From Hyphomonadaceae bacterium (GTDB taxonomy: Bacteria > Pseudomonadota > Alphaproteobacteria > Rhizobiales > Hyphomicrobiaceae), in contig JAIEQJ010000052.1 of NCBI GenBank assembly GCA_019747815.1, positions 1-50,839 on the forward strand: a stretch of DNA of 50,839 nucleotides, written 5' to 3'. The translations under genes were made by a program, and so were the position numbers. The notes beneath the pieces were generated by a model. It ran no database searches. It was given only the letters and a program-made list of their open reading frames with translations, and was not told where the DNA came from. This document shows, piece by piece, positions 9,379 to 18,031 of the stretch; within the stretch, counting starts at the first letter, position 1, and each line of letters opens with the position of its first letter.

Positions 9379-9424
9379 TGCAGCGGGCGGCGGAGGCCGC
9401 CATGGCCCGCGCGCGGCTCGGGGT

Positions 9425-9796
9425 TTAGGTCTGCGGGGCGATCCAGGGCGGGCAGCAGCCGGGCCAGGCGCCCGCGATCTGCAGCATGAAGCCGAGCACG
9501 ATCAGGGTGGTGGCCAGCAGGAATGTGCCCTTGCGCTGGGTCATGGCCGCGCGATGCACAGTGCGGGTCCGGCGCAAGGCCGCCTCGTCCTGAACGCGCT
9601 CCAGCGTCTCGAACGGATTGCGCTGGCCGGGCTGCGCGGGACGCAGGTTGCGCAGCGCGCGCACGCGCTCGAGCTGTTCCTCCATCTCGATCTGACGCGC
9701 CTCGTTGAAGAACGCCAGCCACCATTCGCGCAACAGCAGCATGAAGCCGACGAAGTCGAATGCCAGGCCCACGACGGTCAGCCACTGCTGGGTCAT
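9425..9796 (-). CDS. Small two-TM membrane protein, unknown function
   Basis: Not recognised. The 123-residue product has an N-terminal hydrophobic segment ('WLTVVGLAFDFVGFMLLL'), a highly charged middle ('EARQIEMEEQLERVRALRNL', coiled-coil-like), and a second hydrophobic segment near 92-110 ('FLLATTLIVLGFMLQIAG'). This predicts a hairpin membrane protein with a cytosolic or periplasmic helical loop. The ATG at 9796 directly precedes a plausible membrane segment. It is convergent with the J-protein gene and downstream of the SPOR carboxypeptidase gene on the same strand, with an inverted repeat between. Confidence 0.7.
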   Translation of the reverse strand: MTQQWLTVVGLAFDFVGFMLLLREWWLAFFNEARQIEMEEQLERVRALRNLRPAQPGQRNPFETLERVQDEAALRRTRTVHRAAMTQRKGTFLLATTLIVLGFMLQIAGAWPGCCPPWIAPQT

Positions 9797-9846
9797 GCGT
9801 GCGTCCCTGCGCTGTCCCTGTCCCGCCGTCCGTCAGGAGAAGGTTC

Positions 9847-9886
9847 CCCCCACCGCTTCCCCGTCGCAAGGACCGGTGGGAGGGGT
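9847..9886. repeat. GC-rich inverted repeat (REP-like or terminator hairpin)
   Basis: CCCACCG at 9850-9856 pairs with CGGTGGG at 9875-9881, and further C/G pairs extend the stem past a bulged A. There is no T-run, so it is either a factor-independent attenuator of weak type or a REP-like element. It sits between the carboxypeptidase stop and the small membrane-protein start. Confidence 0.55.
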
Positions 9887-9890
9887 GAGC

Positions 9891-11276
9891 TTACTCCGCC
9901 TTCATCACCAGGCAATCGATGCTGAGGCGCTTGAGCTCGGTGCAGGCGCCGGTGGCGGCGGCCTGGGCCTCGAAGCCGGCATAGCGGGCGCGATAGAAAA
10001 CCTTGTCGCCGTGCTTGAATGCATGTGTCACCGCGGACCGGTTGGTGAGCAGGGCACCCGCACGCTGGCGGATGGAGGCGAGCTGGCGCTCGGCCTCGGT
10101 CTGGCTCTGGAATGCACCGACCTGGATCTGGAATGCGCTTGGAAGCGGCCGGGCCGGTGCGGAGCCCGTTGCTATCGGTTGCGGCGGTGCCGGGTTTGGT
10201 GCCGCGCGCGCCAGCAAAGCCTCGATGCCGTCAGTAGAGGCGTGCAGGGTCGGGTTGTGTGGCGGCGGGGGTGCCCCGGCAACGAGCACCGGGCGCACGC
10301 GGGCGATCTCGACGACCCTCGGCGGCGATGCCTGTAGGACGGGCCGCTGTGCGGGTTGCGGGGCCGGCGCCGCAACGATGGGCGGCGGCCCTTTGGCCTG
10401 CGCGATGAGGCGGGGTGCGGGCCTGCGCGTCTTCTCGTTGGAGGCCTTCATCAGGCCGATGTTGAGATAGGTGCGCATCGCCGCGTTGCGCAAGGAGGCG
10501 GTCGCGCCGCCGAACACCGCCCCCACCACATGCTTGCGTCCGCGCCGTACGGAGGCCACCAGGTTGAAGCCCGACGCGCGCGTGTAGCCGGTCTTCAGGC
10601 CGTCGCTGCCTTCATAGCTGAACAGCATGGTGTTGTGATTGCGGTAGGTCACGCCGTTGTACGTGAAGGTGCGCGTGGCAAACAGCGGATAGTGCTGCGG
10701 AAAATCGTCCTGCAGTCGAAGTGCCAGCGTGAGCATGTCGCGCGCGGTCGTCACCTGCTCCGGGTCGGGCAGGCCCGAGGCATTGCGATAGATGGTGGCG
10801 TGCATGCCGAGCTGGCGTGCCTTTTGCGTCATCATCTGCGCGAAGCGCGCCTCGCTGCCGGCGATGTGCTCGGCAACGGCCACCGCCACGTCGTTGCACG
10901 ACTTGGTGATCAGGGCCTTGATGGCATCGATGAGGCTGATTTCCGTGCCCTCCTCGACATCGAGCTTGGAGGGCTGAGCGGCGACGGCGTTGGCCGAGAA
11001 GCGAATTTTTGTGCGATAGGACAGGCGGCCCTGCTCGATCAGCTCGAACACGATGTAGAGCGTCATGAGTTTGGCGAGCGAGGCCGGGTAACGCAGATCG
11101 TCGGCGGAGCTTTGGGTGATGATGCGCCCCGTGTTGGCGTCGATGACCAACACGGCGTGCCGGCCGCTCACCTGCGCGTAGACAGGCGCAGCCAGCGTGT
11201 TGACCGCCACTGCCAGCGCGACCGCAGAAATGCCAAATCGGCGCCCTGTCCGGCGCCATTGAGCTCGCAACGCCAT
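9891..11276 (-). CDS. D-alanyl-D-alanine carboxypeptidase with C-terminal SPOR domain
   Basis: Periplasmic low-molecular-weight penicillin-binding protein that trims the terminal D-Ala of peptidoglycan stem peptides. From the ATG at 11276 the product is 461 residues with a clear signal peptide (Arg-rich start, hydrophobic 16-30, cleavage near 'VYA|QV'). The three active-site motifs are SLAK (Ser66, Lys69), SCN (126-128) and KTG (228-230). A Pro/Ala-rich linker follows, then a SPOR domain ('FQIQVGAFQSQTEAERQL') over roughly the last 80 residues, which binds denuded septal glycan. This DacA-like plus SPOR layout is typical of alphaproteobacteria and suggests a septal role. The upstream ATG at 11294 has no ribosome site and would bury the signal peptide. 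Confidence 0.92.
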   Translation of the reverse strand: MALRAQWRRTGRRFGISAVALAVAVNTLAAPVYAQVSGRHAVLVIDANTGRIITQSSADDLRYPASLAKLMTLYIVFELIEQGRLSYRTKIRFSANAVAAQPSKLDVEEGTEISLIDAIKALITKSCNDVAVAVAEHIAGSEARFAQMMTQKARQLGMHATIYRNASGLPDPEQVTTARDMLTLALRLQDDFPQHYPLFATRTFTYNGVTYRNHNTMLFSYEGSDGLKTGYTRASGFNLVASVRRGRKHVVGAVFGGATASLRNAAMRTYLNIGLMKASNEKTRRPAPRLIAQAKGPPPIVAAPAPQPAQRPVLQASPPRVVEIARVRPVLVAGAPPPPHNPTLHASTDGIEALLARAAPNPAPPQPIATGSAPARPLPSAFQIQVGAFQSQTEAERQLASIRQRAGALLTNRSAVTHAFKHGDKVFYRARYAGFEAQAAATGACTELKRLSIDCLVMKAE

Positions 11277-11637
11277 TCCCTCTGTCCGACACATGGCAAA
11301 CGGCCCGACTGGGGCCGCAGGCCATCCAACGCCTTGATGAAGTGCCCTGTAAGCCTTCACCGTGATTTTGGGGCGCCAGTGAGGCGCGATGCGCGCCCAC
11401 GGACCCTTCTTGCGGGGGGTGATTGAACCCCTCGCCGTTTTGGAGGTTAACCAAGCCTCGTGAGGGGTCGGTTAAGCCGCATGGTTACCAACTGGGCAAT
11501 GGCCACGACCGTGTCGCATATTGCGGCGCAACAAAGACACTTGACTATATTGTGCGACGCACATAGATCATGGTGCATTGCACAGTGCCCGACCGCCAGG
11601 TCACGAGACCCCAGACCCAGCACAAGGACCTTCCCCC
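11277..11637. other. Divergent intergenic region, carboxypeptidase / phasin
   Basis: 361 bp without a supported gene. It holds the carboxypeptidase leader (two in-frame non-preferred starts to 11360), scattered TTAAC/GGTTAA motifs at 11447-11475, and the phasin promoter with its two palindromes (11521-11569). No RNA gene is seen. Confidence 0.7.
11521..11569 (+). promoter_or_regulatory. Phasin promoter with two TGC-N3-GCA palindromes
   Basis: A sigma70-like promoter: TTGACT at 11541-11546, 17-bp spacer, TAGATC at 11564-11569. Two odd-centred palindromes flank or occupy it: TTGCGGCGCAA at 11521-11531 and TGTGCGACGCACA at 11551-11563, the latter filling the spacer. Their centres are 31 bp apart, about three helical turns. 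PhaR repressors of PHB metabolism bind TGC-N3-GCA-type sites in front of phasin genes in other alphaproteobacteria, so PhaR control is a reasonable inference. Confidence 0.6.
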
Positions 11638-11973
11638 ATGCTCAAGAACTTCGAAGACTTCCAGAAACTCGGCCAGAATAACGTCGATGCCGCCATGAAG
11701 GTGTTCGGCGAATGGAACAAAGGCTGGCAAGCGATTGCCGCCGAGATGACCGACTACACCAAGCGCTCGTTCGAAGAGGGCACGGCCACCATCGAGAAGC
11801 TGCTCTCGGCGAAGTCGTTCGAGCAGGCGGTCGAGATCCAGACCGGCTATGCCAAGCGCACCTACGACGAGTATATGCACCAAGTGTCGAAGATCGGCGG
11901 CCTCTATGCCGAGCTTGCCAAGGAGGCCTACAAGCCGGTCGAAAAGGCGCTGCAGTCCGTGCGCCAGCACTAA
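11638..11973 (+). CDS. Phasin family protein
   Basis: Coats polyhydroxyalkanoate granules, controlling their size and shielding them from other proteins. The 111-residue product is almost wholly amphipathic helix, with family features 'MLKNFEDFQKLGQNNVDAAM', 'WNKGWQAIAAEMTDYTKRSFEE' and 'KLLSAKSFEQAVEIQ', matching the Phasin_2 type. The ATG at 11638 has AAGGA 7-8 nt upstream; an in-frame extension to 11578 would enter the promoter's transcript start area. It is monocistronic, with its own promoter and a strong terminator. No phaC, phaA or phaB gene is in this window. Confidence 0.92.
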   Translation: MLKNFEDFQKLGQNNVDAAMKVFGEWNKGWQAIAAEMTDYTKRSFEEGTATIEKLLSAKSFEQAVEIQTGYAKRTYDEYMHQVSKIGGLYAELAKEAYKPVEKALQSVRQH

Positions 11974-12027
11974 CGGCCCAAGCCTACGCGCGGGCAGCGG
12001 GTTTACGCCGCCTAGTATTTTTCGCAG

Positions 12028-12068
12028 TGGCCCGGATGACGCCCACAGGGCGCGTCCGGGCCATTTTT
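12028..12068 (+). terminator. Rho-independent terminator of the phasin gene
   Basis: Nine-bp outer stem TGGCCCGGA / TCCGGGCCA (12028-12036, 12055-12063), an inner GCCC/GGGC stem with an ACA loop, then TTTTT at 12064-12068. It starts 54 bp after the phasin stop. The clearest intrinsic terminator in the window. Confidence 0.9.
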
Positions 12069-12268
12069 GTCGCAATTGCCGATTTGATACCCATATAGCG
12101 GGCGTGGCTGCGGCTGTGCCGCGGGGTTCAGTCAACGAAAGGTGCCGTCTGCAGCGTTTGCGGTCTGGCCCCCGCTATCGCTAAGATGGTTGGTGATTTG
12201 CGCCGGTGAGGCGAGAGGAGCGCCGGCGCTCGACACGGAACCTAGAAACGAACACAGGGCTTGAGCGC

Positions 12269-12598
12269 ATGGCCGGCAGGAACGGCTCACGAGGCGATGA
12301 GGAGGGCAAGACGGGGCTTATCACCAAGACGCGCCCCAAAACCAAGAAGCCTAGCCTCTACAAGGTGCTGCTTTTGAACGATGACTACACGCCCATGGAG
12401 TTCGTGGTGCTCGTGCTGGAGCGTTATTTCAACAAGGGCCGCGAAGATGCCACGCGCATCATGCTTCATGTGCATCACAAGGGTGTCGGCATCTGTGGCG
12501 TCTACACCTACGAGGTGGCGGAAACCAAGGTTGCGCAAGTGATGGACTTCTCGCGTCAGCACCAGCACCCGCTGCAATGCACGATGGAAAAGGAGTAG
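12269..12598 (+). CDS. clpS: ATP-dependent Clp protease adaptor ClpS
   Basis: Adaptor that delivers N-end-rule substrates to ClpAP. The 109-residue protein has a disordered basic N-terminus (about 28 residues) and the conserved core: '[15 protein letters not shown]' with the NDD pocket residues, '[12 protein letters not shown]' with the alpha-amino-binding His, and '[12 protein letters not shown]'. The ATG at 12269 gives a typical length; a longer in-frame reading to 12206 is unsupported. The clpA GTG start follows 9 bp after the stop, the usual clpS-clpA operon. Many alphaproteobacteria carry a second ClpS elsewhere; this one is the clpA-linked copy. Confidence 0.95.
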   Translation: MAGRNGSRGDEEGKTGLITKTRPKTKKPSLYKVLLLNDDYTPMEFVVLVLERYFNKGREDATRIMLHVHHKGVGICGVYTYEVAETKVAQVMDFSRQHQHPLQCTMEKE

Positions 12599-12607
12599 GA
12601 CGGTCCC

Positions 12608-15070
12608 GTGCCAGCTTTTTCCCAAAGTCTCGAGGCTGCGCTGCATCGCGCTCTGGAATACGCCAACGAGCGGCATCACGAGTACGCGACGCTCGAGCAT
12701 TTGCTGCTCGCCCTGCTGGACGACCGCGACGCGGCCGCCGTCATGAAGGCGTGTCTGGTCAACTTCGACGCCCTGCGCCGGCGCATCACCGAATACCTCG
12801 ACAACGAGCTCTCCAGCCTGTTCGTGAAAGGTTCTACCGAGGCGCAGCCCACCACGGGATTCCAGCGGGTCGTGCACCGCGCGGTGGTGCACGTGCAGTC
12901 CTCGGGGCGCGAGGAGGTGACTGGCGCCAACGTGCTGGTGGCCATCTTCGCCGAGCGCGAGAGCCATGCCGCGTTCTTCCTCCAGGAGCAGGAGATGACG
13001 CGCTTCGAGGCCGTCCAGTACATCAGCCACGGCATTGCCAAGCGGCCCGGCATGTCGGAACCCAAGCATGTGCGCGGGGTGGACGAGGACCAGGGCGCGG
13101 ACGGACGCGAGGACGGCAAGAAGCAGCCGCAGGACGCGCTCAATACCTACTGCGTCAATCTCAACAAGAAGGCCAAGAGCGGCCGCATCGATCCCCTGAT
13201 CGGGCGCGAGCCGGAGGTGCTGCGCACCATCCAGGTGCTGTGCCGGCGGCAAAAGAACAACCCGCTGTTCGTCGGCGACCCCGGCGTCGGCAAGACGGCG
13301 ATTGCGGAAGGCTTGGCGCGCAAGATCGTCAACGGCGACGTGCCCGAGGTGCTGAAGACCTCGACCATCTTCGCGCTCGACATGGGCGCGCTGCTGGCCG
13401 GCACGCGCTATCGCGGCGACTTCGAGGAGCGGCTCAAGGCCGTCATGAAGGAGATCGAGAACTATCCCGGCGGCATTCTCTTCATCGACGAGATCCATAC
13501 CGTGATCGGCGCAGGCGCCACCTCGGGCGGCGCCATGGACGCCTCGAACCTGCTGAAACCCGCCCTGCAGTCGGGCACGGTGCGCTGCATCGGCTCCACC
13601 ACCTACAAGGAGTACCGCCAGCACTTCGAGAAAGACCGCGCGCTGGTGCGCCGCTTCCAGAAGATCGACATCAAGGAGCCGACCGTCGAGGATTCCATCG
13701 AGATTCTGAAGGGTCTCAAGCCCTACTTCGAGGAGTATCACAAGCTCAAGTACACCAACGACGCCATCAAGGCGGCGGTGGAGCTGTCGGCGAAGTACAT
13801 CAATGATCGCAAGCTGCCCGACAAGGCCATCGACGTGATCGATGAGACGGGCGCATCGCAGATGCTGGTGCCCGAGGCCAAGCGCAAGAAGAAGATCGGC
13901 GTGAAGGAGGTGGAGGCGACGGTCGCCACCATGGCGCGCATTCCGCCCAAGACCATCACCAAGTCCGACGCGGAGGTGCTGGTCAACATCGAGAAGGATC
14001 TGAAGCGCCTGGTGTTCGGCCAGGACAAGGCGATCGAGGCGCTGTCGAGTTCCATCAAGCTCTCGCGCGCCGGCTTGCGCGAGCCCGAGAAGCCGATCGG
14101 CTGCTACCTGTTCTCCGGGCCGACCGGCGTCGGCAAGACGGAGGTGGCCAAGCAGCTTGCCTCCCTGATGGGTGTGGAGCTGCTGCGCTTCGACATGTCC
14201 GAGTACATGGAGAAGCACACGGTCTCGCGCCTGATCGGCGCGCCGCCGGGCTATGTCGGCTTCGACCAGGGCGGGCTCTTGACGGACGGTATCGATCAGC
14301 ATCCCCATAGCGTGCTGCTGCTCGACGAGATCGAGAAGGCGCATCCGGACCTGTTCAACATCCTCCTGCAGGTGATGGACCACGGCAAGCTCACCGACCA
14401 CAACGGCAAGAAGGTCGATTTCCGCAACGTGGTCCTGATCATGACCACCAACGCCGGTGCCGCCGACCTTGCCCGTCCGGCCATGGGTTTCGGCCGCAGC
14501 AAGCGCGAGGGCGACGATACGGAAGCCATCAACCGCATGTTCACGCCCGAGTTCCGCAACCGGCTGGATGCCGTGATTGCCTTCTCGGGCCTGCCGCCCG
14601 AGATCATTCTCAAGGTGGTCGAGAAGTTCGTGTTCCAGCTCGAGGCGCAGCTGGCCGATCGCGGCGTCACCATCGAGCTCACGGACGAGGCCGCCAAGTG
14701 GCTCGCCGAGACGGGCTACGACGAGAAGTTCGGCGCCCGGCCGCTGGCCCGCGTCATCCAGGAGCACATCAAGAAGCCGCTGGCGGACGAGCTTCTGTTC
14801 GGCAAGCTGGAGCACGGAGGCACGGTGCGTGTGCTGGTGGCCGGTGAAGGTCCTGAGCGCAAGCTGGCCTTCGAGTATTTCCCGGCCGAGCCCAAGCACA
14901 AGGCCAAGGAGGATGCCGACGACGGCGGTGATGGCGGCGACGATGAGGACGGCGAGGATGCCGCCCTGGTCGAGGCCGCGCCACGCAAGGCGCTCTCCGG
15001 CCCCAAGGACAAGAAGGACCGTCCCAAGACCGGCACCGTGCCGAGTGTGCCGCGCCGCAAGGATGACTGA
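12608..15070 (+). CDS. clpA: ATP-dependent Clp protease ATP-binding subunit ClpA
   Basis: AAA+ unfoldase feeding ClpP. The 820-residue protein has the N-domain repeat ('[21 protein letters not shown]'), a first AAA module (Walker A '[13 protein letters not shown]' near 222, Walker B 'ILFIDEIHT' near 291) and a second (Walker A '[13 protein letters not shown]' near 504, '[12 protein letters not shown]' near 571). The start is GTG at 12608: '[15 protein letters not shown]' aligns with normal ClpA N-termini and AAGGAG lies upstream inside clpS. Beyond about residue 760 there is a 60-residue tail, first very acidic (Asp/Glu/Gly), then Lys/Arg-rich. E. coli ClpA (758 residues) lacks it. Confidence 0.95.
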   Translation: MPAFSQSLEAALHRALEYANERHHEYATLEHLLLALLDDRDAAAVMKACLVNFDALRRRITEYLDNELSSLFVKGSTEAQPTTGFQRVVHRAVVHVQSSGREEVTGANVLVAIFAERESHAAFFLQEQEMTRFEAVQYISHGIAKRPGMSEPKHVRGVDEDQGADGREDGKKQPQDALNTYCVNLNKKAKSGRIDPLIGREPEVLRTIQVLCRRQKNNPLFVGDPGVGKTAIAEGLARKIVNGDVPEVLKTSTIFALDMGALLAGTRYRGDFEERLKAVMKEIENYPGGILFIDEIHTVIGAGATSGGAMDASNLLKPALQSGTVRCIGSTTYKEYRQHFEKDRALVRRFQKIDIKEPTVEDSIEILKGLKPYFEEYHKLKYTNDAIKAAVELSAKYINDRKLPDKAIDVIDETGASQMLVPEAKRKKKIGVKEVEATVATMARIPPKTITKSDAEVLVNIEKDLKRLVFGQDKAIEALSSSIKLSRAGLREPEKPIGCYLFSGPTGVGKTEVAKQLASLMGVELLRFDMSEYMEKHTVSRLIGAPPGYVGFDQGGLLTDGIDQHPHSVLLLDEIEKAHPDLFNILLQVMDHGKLTDHNGKKVDFRNVVLIMTTNAGAADLARPAMGFGRSKREGDDTEAINRMFTPEFRNRLDAVIAFSGLPPEIILKVVEKFVFQLEAQLADRGVTIELTDEAAKWLAETGYDEKFGARPLARVIQEHIKKPLADELLFGKLEHGGTVRVLVAGEGPERKLAFEYFPAEPKHKAKEDADDGGDGGDDEDGEDAALVEAAPRKALSGPKDKKDRPKTGTVPSVPRRKDD

Positions 15071-15187
15071 TCCGCGTCCTGCCGCTCACCTGTTCGTCCC
15101 GCTTGCGCGGCCCGTGCGCGTCCCATAACACACCAGCACCTCGTTCCGTGCGAACGGGGGGAGCTGTTGCGCGGGGGCGGGACGATC

Positions 15188-15895
15188 ATGCAGGGAGTAA
15201 GCACGCAAGCTGCGGCCTTCGCGCTTGGGCTGCGCGCCGGCTATTCGGTGGCCGCCTTCGTGCTGTTCGCAACCGCGTTGGGCTTCGGCGCCATCGCGCG
15301 CGATGCCGGCTTCACGCTCGGCCAGGCGGCATTCCTGTCCCTTACCATGTTCGCCTTGCCCAATCAGGTCGTGCTCATCGATCAGTTGGCACGCGGCGCA
15401 ACCGTGGCGGGCGCGGCCATGGCCGTGACGCTCGCCGCCGTGCGGCTGTTTCCGATGGTCGCCGCCACCATGCCGACGCTGCGCGGGTCGAAACGGCGTC
15501 CGGTGCTGGAGGTGCTGGCCGCCCATTTCGTCGCCATCACGACCTGGATCGAGGGTGCGCGGCGCCTGCCGTCGGTGGCGAGGGAACTGCGTCTGGCCCA
15601 CCACCTTGGCATTGGCGTGGCGGTGTGCGGCATGATGGTGCTCGGCAGCCTGACGGGGTTCTTGCTGACCGGCAGCGTGCCGGGGCCCGTCAGTGCCGCG
15701 CTGGTGTTCACCACGCCGCTCTATTTCATCCTGTCGCTTGTGATCTCGTCGCAATCGCGCATGGACGTGGCTGCCGTCGTGCTCGGCTGCGGCCTGGCGC
15801 CGCTGCTGTACCTGATCGTTCCGGGCTTCGACCTGCTGGCCGCCGGCCTGATCGGCGGCACGCTTGCCTATCTCTGGGGGGCGTCCGCGCGATGA
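15188..15895 (+). CDS. azlC: AzlC-family branched-chain amino acid exporter, large subunit
   Basis: Inner-membrane component of a two-part exporter; AzlCD homologues such as BrnFE export branched-chain amino acids and methionine. The 235-residue product has family features 'GLRAGYSVAAFVLFATALGFGAIARDAGF', in separate hydrophobic helices, 'FALPNQVVLIDQLARGA', 'RLFPMVAATMP', and about seven to eight membrane segments. The ATG at 15188 has a GGGGGCGGG stretch upstream. Its TGA overlaps the azlD ATG (ATGA at 15892-15895), indicating translational coupling. Actual substrate is inferred. Confidence 0.85.
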   Translation: MQGVSTQAAAFALGLRAGYSVAAFVLFATALGFGAIARDAGFTLGQAAFLSLTMFALPNQVVLIDQLARGATVAGAAMAVTLAAVRLFPMVAATMPTLRGSKRRPVLEVLAAHFVAITTWIEGARRLPSVARELRLAHHLGIGVAVCGMMVLGSLTGFLLTGSVPGPVSAALVFTTPLYFILSLVISSQSRMDVAAVVLGCGLAPLLYLIVPGFDLLAAGLIGGTLAYLWGASAR

Positions 15896-16236
15896 GCGTC
15901 ATGCAGGACGGCTTCGGCGGCTACCTCACGCTGCTGATCGCGGGGGTTCTCGCCAACGAGTGCTGGCGCTGGCTCGGTGTCGCGGTCGGCGGCCGGCTCG
16001 ATCTCGACGGCCAGCCGTTCCTGTGGGTGCGTGCCGTGGCCTTGGCGCTGGTGGCCGGCCTCGTTTCGCGCATGATCCTGTTCCCGGCCGGCGCCTTGGC
16101 GAACGTGCCGCTGGCGATCCGGCTCGGTGCGTTCGCGGGCGGCATCGCGCTCTATTTCCTCGCGCGCCGCAACCTCGCCGCGGGCGTCGTCGGCGGTGCG
16201 GCGCTGCTGATGGCGGCGCAGATGCTGCTGGGGTGA
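15892..16236 (+). CDS. azlD: AzlD-family exporter small subunit
   Basis: Partner of AzlC. The 114-residue protein has four hydrophobic helices: 'YLTLLIAGVLANECWRWLGV', 'WVRAVALALVAGLVSRMIL', 'LAIRLGAFAGGIALYFL' and 'AAGVVGGAALLMAAQMLLG', a typical AzlD length and layout. Start ATG at 15892 is inside the azlC stop (4-nt overlap). It converges on the methyltransferase gene with 2 bp between stops. Confidence 0.85.
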   Translation: MSVMQDGFGGYLTLLIAGVLANECWRWLGVAVGGRLDLDGQPFLWVRAVALALVAGLVSRMILFPAGALANVPLAIRLGAFAGGIALYFLARRNLAAGVVGGAALLMAAQMLLG

Positions 16237-16238
16237 GG

Positions 16239-17249
16239 TCAGGTCTTGCGCGCCCGCCAGACGCGATAGCGTCCATTCTCCGCCACGACGTCGACCTGGC
16301 CGAAGCGCTCGCCAAACAATCGGTCAAGCGGCAGGCGGCGCTGCACGACGATCTGCAGCACGCCGCCTGGTGCCAGGTGCGCCGGTGCGTCGGTCAGCAG
16401 GCGTTCGAGCAAGGCGTGGTCCTCGGCGATGCCTTGATGCAGCGGGGGATTGGACAGGATGGCATCGTAAGCGCGGCCCCGGGCATCGGCCAGACGCGTG
16501 CCGGCCATCGGGTGCCCGGCGGGCACGTTCTCGTGCGCCGCCCGCAGCGCCACGGTATCACTGTCCAGCATGTCGAGGATGATGCCGGGCTGCTGCGCCA
16601 GGGCCGCGGCGCCGATCACGCCTGAGCCGCAGCCATAGTCGAGGACGCGGGCCCGTGGCGGCAGCGGGGGCATGACGCCGAGCAGCAGCGCCGTGCCCTC
16701 ATCGAGGCGCCCGGCGGCGAAGATGCCGGGATAGCTGATCCAGTCGCGCTCCATCTGCGCGATCACCATCCTTGATACGGTCCGCCAGGCTGAAAGCTCA
16801 CTCTTGTAGCGATCGGTGCCGGCGCGATGGGCAGCCAGCACCCGCCCGTGACCGCGCGCAGCCAGTGTTTCAACCGCTCCCGTCAGATCCTTCAGCATCC
16901 CGGCAGCCGAGCGGATACCCTCATCGTTGCCGCCATAGAGAACGAGGCGCCCACTGACCTCCAGCACGCTCAAAGCGGCGTGCACCGTCATCTCCTGCTC
17001 GTCACGGGCCTTGGGCAGCCGCACGAGCGCGCTGTCGAATGGCCCCGCTGGCGGCCACGGCGCCGCCGAAAAGGCGCCCGTCACGCGCCGGTTCCACACG
17101 CCATGCGAAAGGCCGCGCGCCTCAAGCTGCGTTGGCAGGGCTCCGCCCTGGTTGACAAGCAGGACGTGACCGCGAGGTGCAATCTCGTCCAGGCTGCGTG
17201 CGATCAGGTGATCGGCCGCCTTCTCCGGGTCGTCAGCCCACCGGCTCAT
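16239..17249 (-). CDS. Class I SAM methyltransferase, RsmC-like (rRNA guanine-N2)
   Basis: 336-residue protein with the RsmC/RlmG double-domain layout. The N-terminal half is a degenerate methyltransferase-like domain without a SAM motif. The C-terminal half has SAM motif I 'VLDYGCGSGVIGAAAL', an acidic 'DMLDSDTVALRAA', and the N2-guanine signature 'ILSNPPLHQG' (NPPx). This points to methylation of an rRNA guanine, most like m2G1207 of 16S rRNA; exact target is inferred. The ATG at 17249 lies inside the HIT gene (17-bp overlap), so the two are probably coupled. Confidence 0.82.
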   Translation of the reverse strand: MSRWADDPEKAADHLIARSLDEIAPRGHVLLVNQGGALPTQLEARGLSHGVWNRRVTGAFSAAPWPPAGPFDSALVRLPKARDEQEMTVHAALSVLEVSGRLVLYGGNDEGIRSAAGMLKDLTGAVETLAARGHGRVLAAHRAGTDRYKSELSAWRTVSRMVIAQMERDWISYPGIFAAGRLDEGTALLLGVMPPLPPRARVLDYGCGSGVIGAAALAQQPGIILDMLDSDTVALRAAHENVPAGHPMAGTRLADARGRAYDAILSNPPLHQGIAEDHALLERLLTDAPAHLAPGGVLQIVVQRRLPLDRLFGERFGQVDVVAENGRYRVWRARKT

Positions 17250-17688
17250 CGCCGTGCGCGCCGCCTCGCGCCCCCATTACCTTCATGATTTTCTCGGCAT
17301 TGGCCGCGAGCACCTCGGGCCTTTCCATCTTGCTGGCGGCGGGCCCCAGCGATTTGCCCTCCCAGCGCGGCATGATGTGAAAATGCAGATGGAAGACGAC
17401 CTGCCCGCCCGCGGCCTCGTTGGCCTGCAAGAGCGTGATGCCGTCGGCACCGAAGGCCTTGACGGAGGCAGCAGCAACCTTCTGTACGGTCCTCATGCAG
17501 GCTGCGAGCTGGGTCGGGCCGGCATCCAGAATGTTGCGCACCGGACCCTTGGGAATGACCAGAGTGTGGCCCTCGCACCGGGGCATGATGTCCATGAACG
17601 CCAGCGTGTCGGCGTCCTCGTAGACCTTTTGGGCGGGCAGTTCGCCGCGCAGTATTTTCGCAAAAACATTGTTCGTATCGTAAGGCAT
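17233..17688 (-). CDS. HIT family nucleotide hydrolase (HinT-like)
   Basis: Histidine-triad purine nucleoside phosphoramidase-type protein. The 151-residue product shows 'NNVFAKILRGELPAQKVYEDADTL' in pieces typical of HinT, 'GHTLVIPKGPVRNI', and the His triad 'VVFHLHFHIMPRW'. HinT enzymes hydrolyse AMP-lysine and aminoacyl-adenylates. The ATG at 17688 is preferred over the GTG one codon earlier. The last 17 bp overlap the methyltransferase start. Upstream, TTAA-N7-GTAA at 17718-17732 is a near match to a CtrA box. Confidence 0.9.
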   Translation of the reverse strand: MPYDTNNVFAKILRGELPAQKVYEDADTLAFMDIMPRCEGHTLVIPKGPVRNILDAGPTQLAACMRTVQKVAAASVKAFGADGITLLQANEAAGGQVVFHLHFHIMPRWEGKSLGPAASKMERPEVLAANAEKIMKVMGARGGAHGDEPVG

Positions 17689-17824
17689 CACTGTTTCCTT
17701 CGCATACGGGCGAGGTGTTAATCGGCGGGTAACCTCGTCGTCAAGCTGGCGGCATTGTTAATTCGGCGCCAAGAGACATGTGCGAAATTGCTACCGCTCG
17801 ACTGGAGCCCGCAGAGTATCAGCA

Positions 17825-18031
17825 ATGCACGATGTAGTGAAAAACACCAGCCCGGAGGACGTGATCGCGGCCGCACGCCGCTGCGCCGCGCGTCGGGCTG
17901 AGCGCATCGACATGGTCGTCGCCGCAACATTGCTGGTGCTGTTGATCTTCGGCTGGGCCATTCGTCTGGCCCCCATCGAGCAGTGGCCGCGCGGCGATTT
18001 CCGGATCTTGGCCGAGACACGTCACACCTGA
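17825..18031 (+). CDS. Small single-pass membrane protein, unknown
   Basis: Tentative. From the ATG at 17825 a 68-residue product has an Arg/Ala-rich cytosolic N-terminus ('AAARRCAARRAERIDM'), one transmembrane helix ('VVAATLLVLLIFGWAI') and a short tail. Positive-inside charge suggests N-in. Not recognised. It is divergent from the HIT gene and its last 10 bp overlap the FemAB-like gene's stop on the other strand. Could be a chance reading frame, but the composition is that of a real membrane protein. Confidence 0.5.
   Translation: MHDVVKNTSPEDVIAAARRCAARRAERIDMVVAATLLVLLIFGWAIRLAPIEQWPRGDFRILAETRHT

Noticed and set aside
11447-11490. CtrA sites in front of the carboxypeptidase gene
   Set aside because: TTAA/GTTA motifs occur but none has the 7-bp spacing.
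12287-14899. 870-codon frame antisense to clpS-clpA
   Set aside because: Composition of a mirror frame and no recognisable domain.
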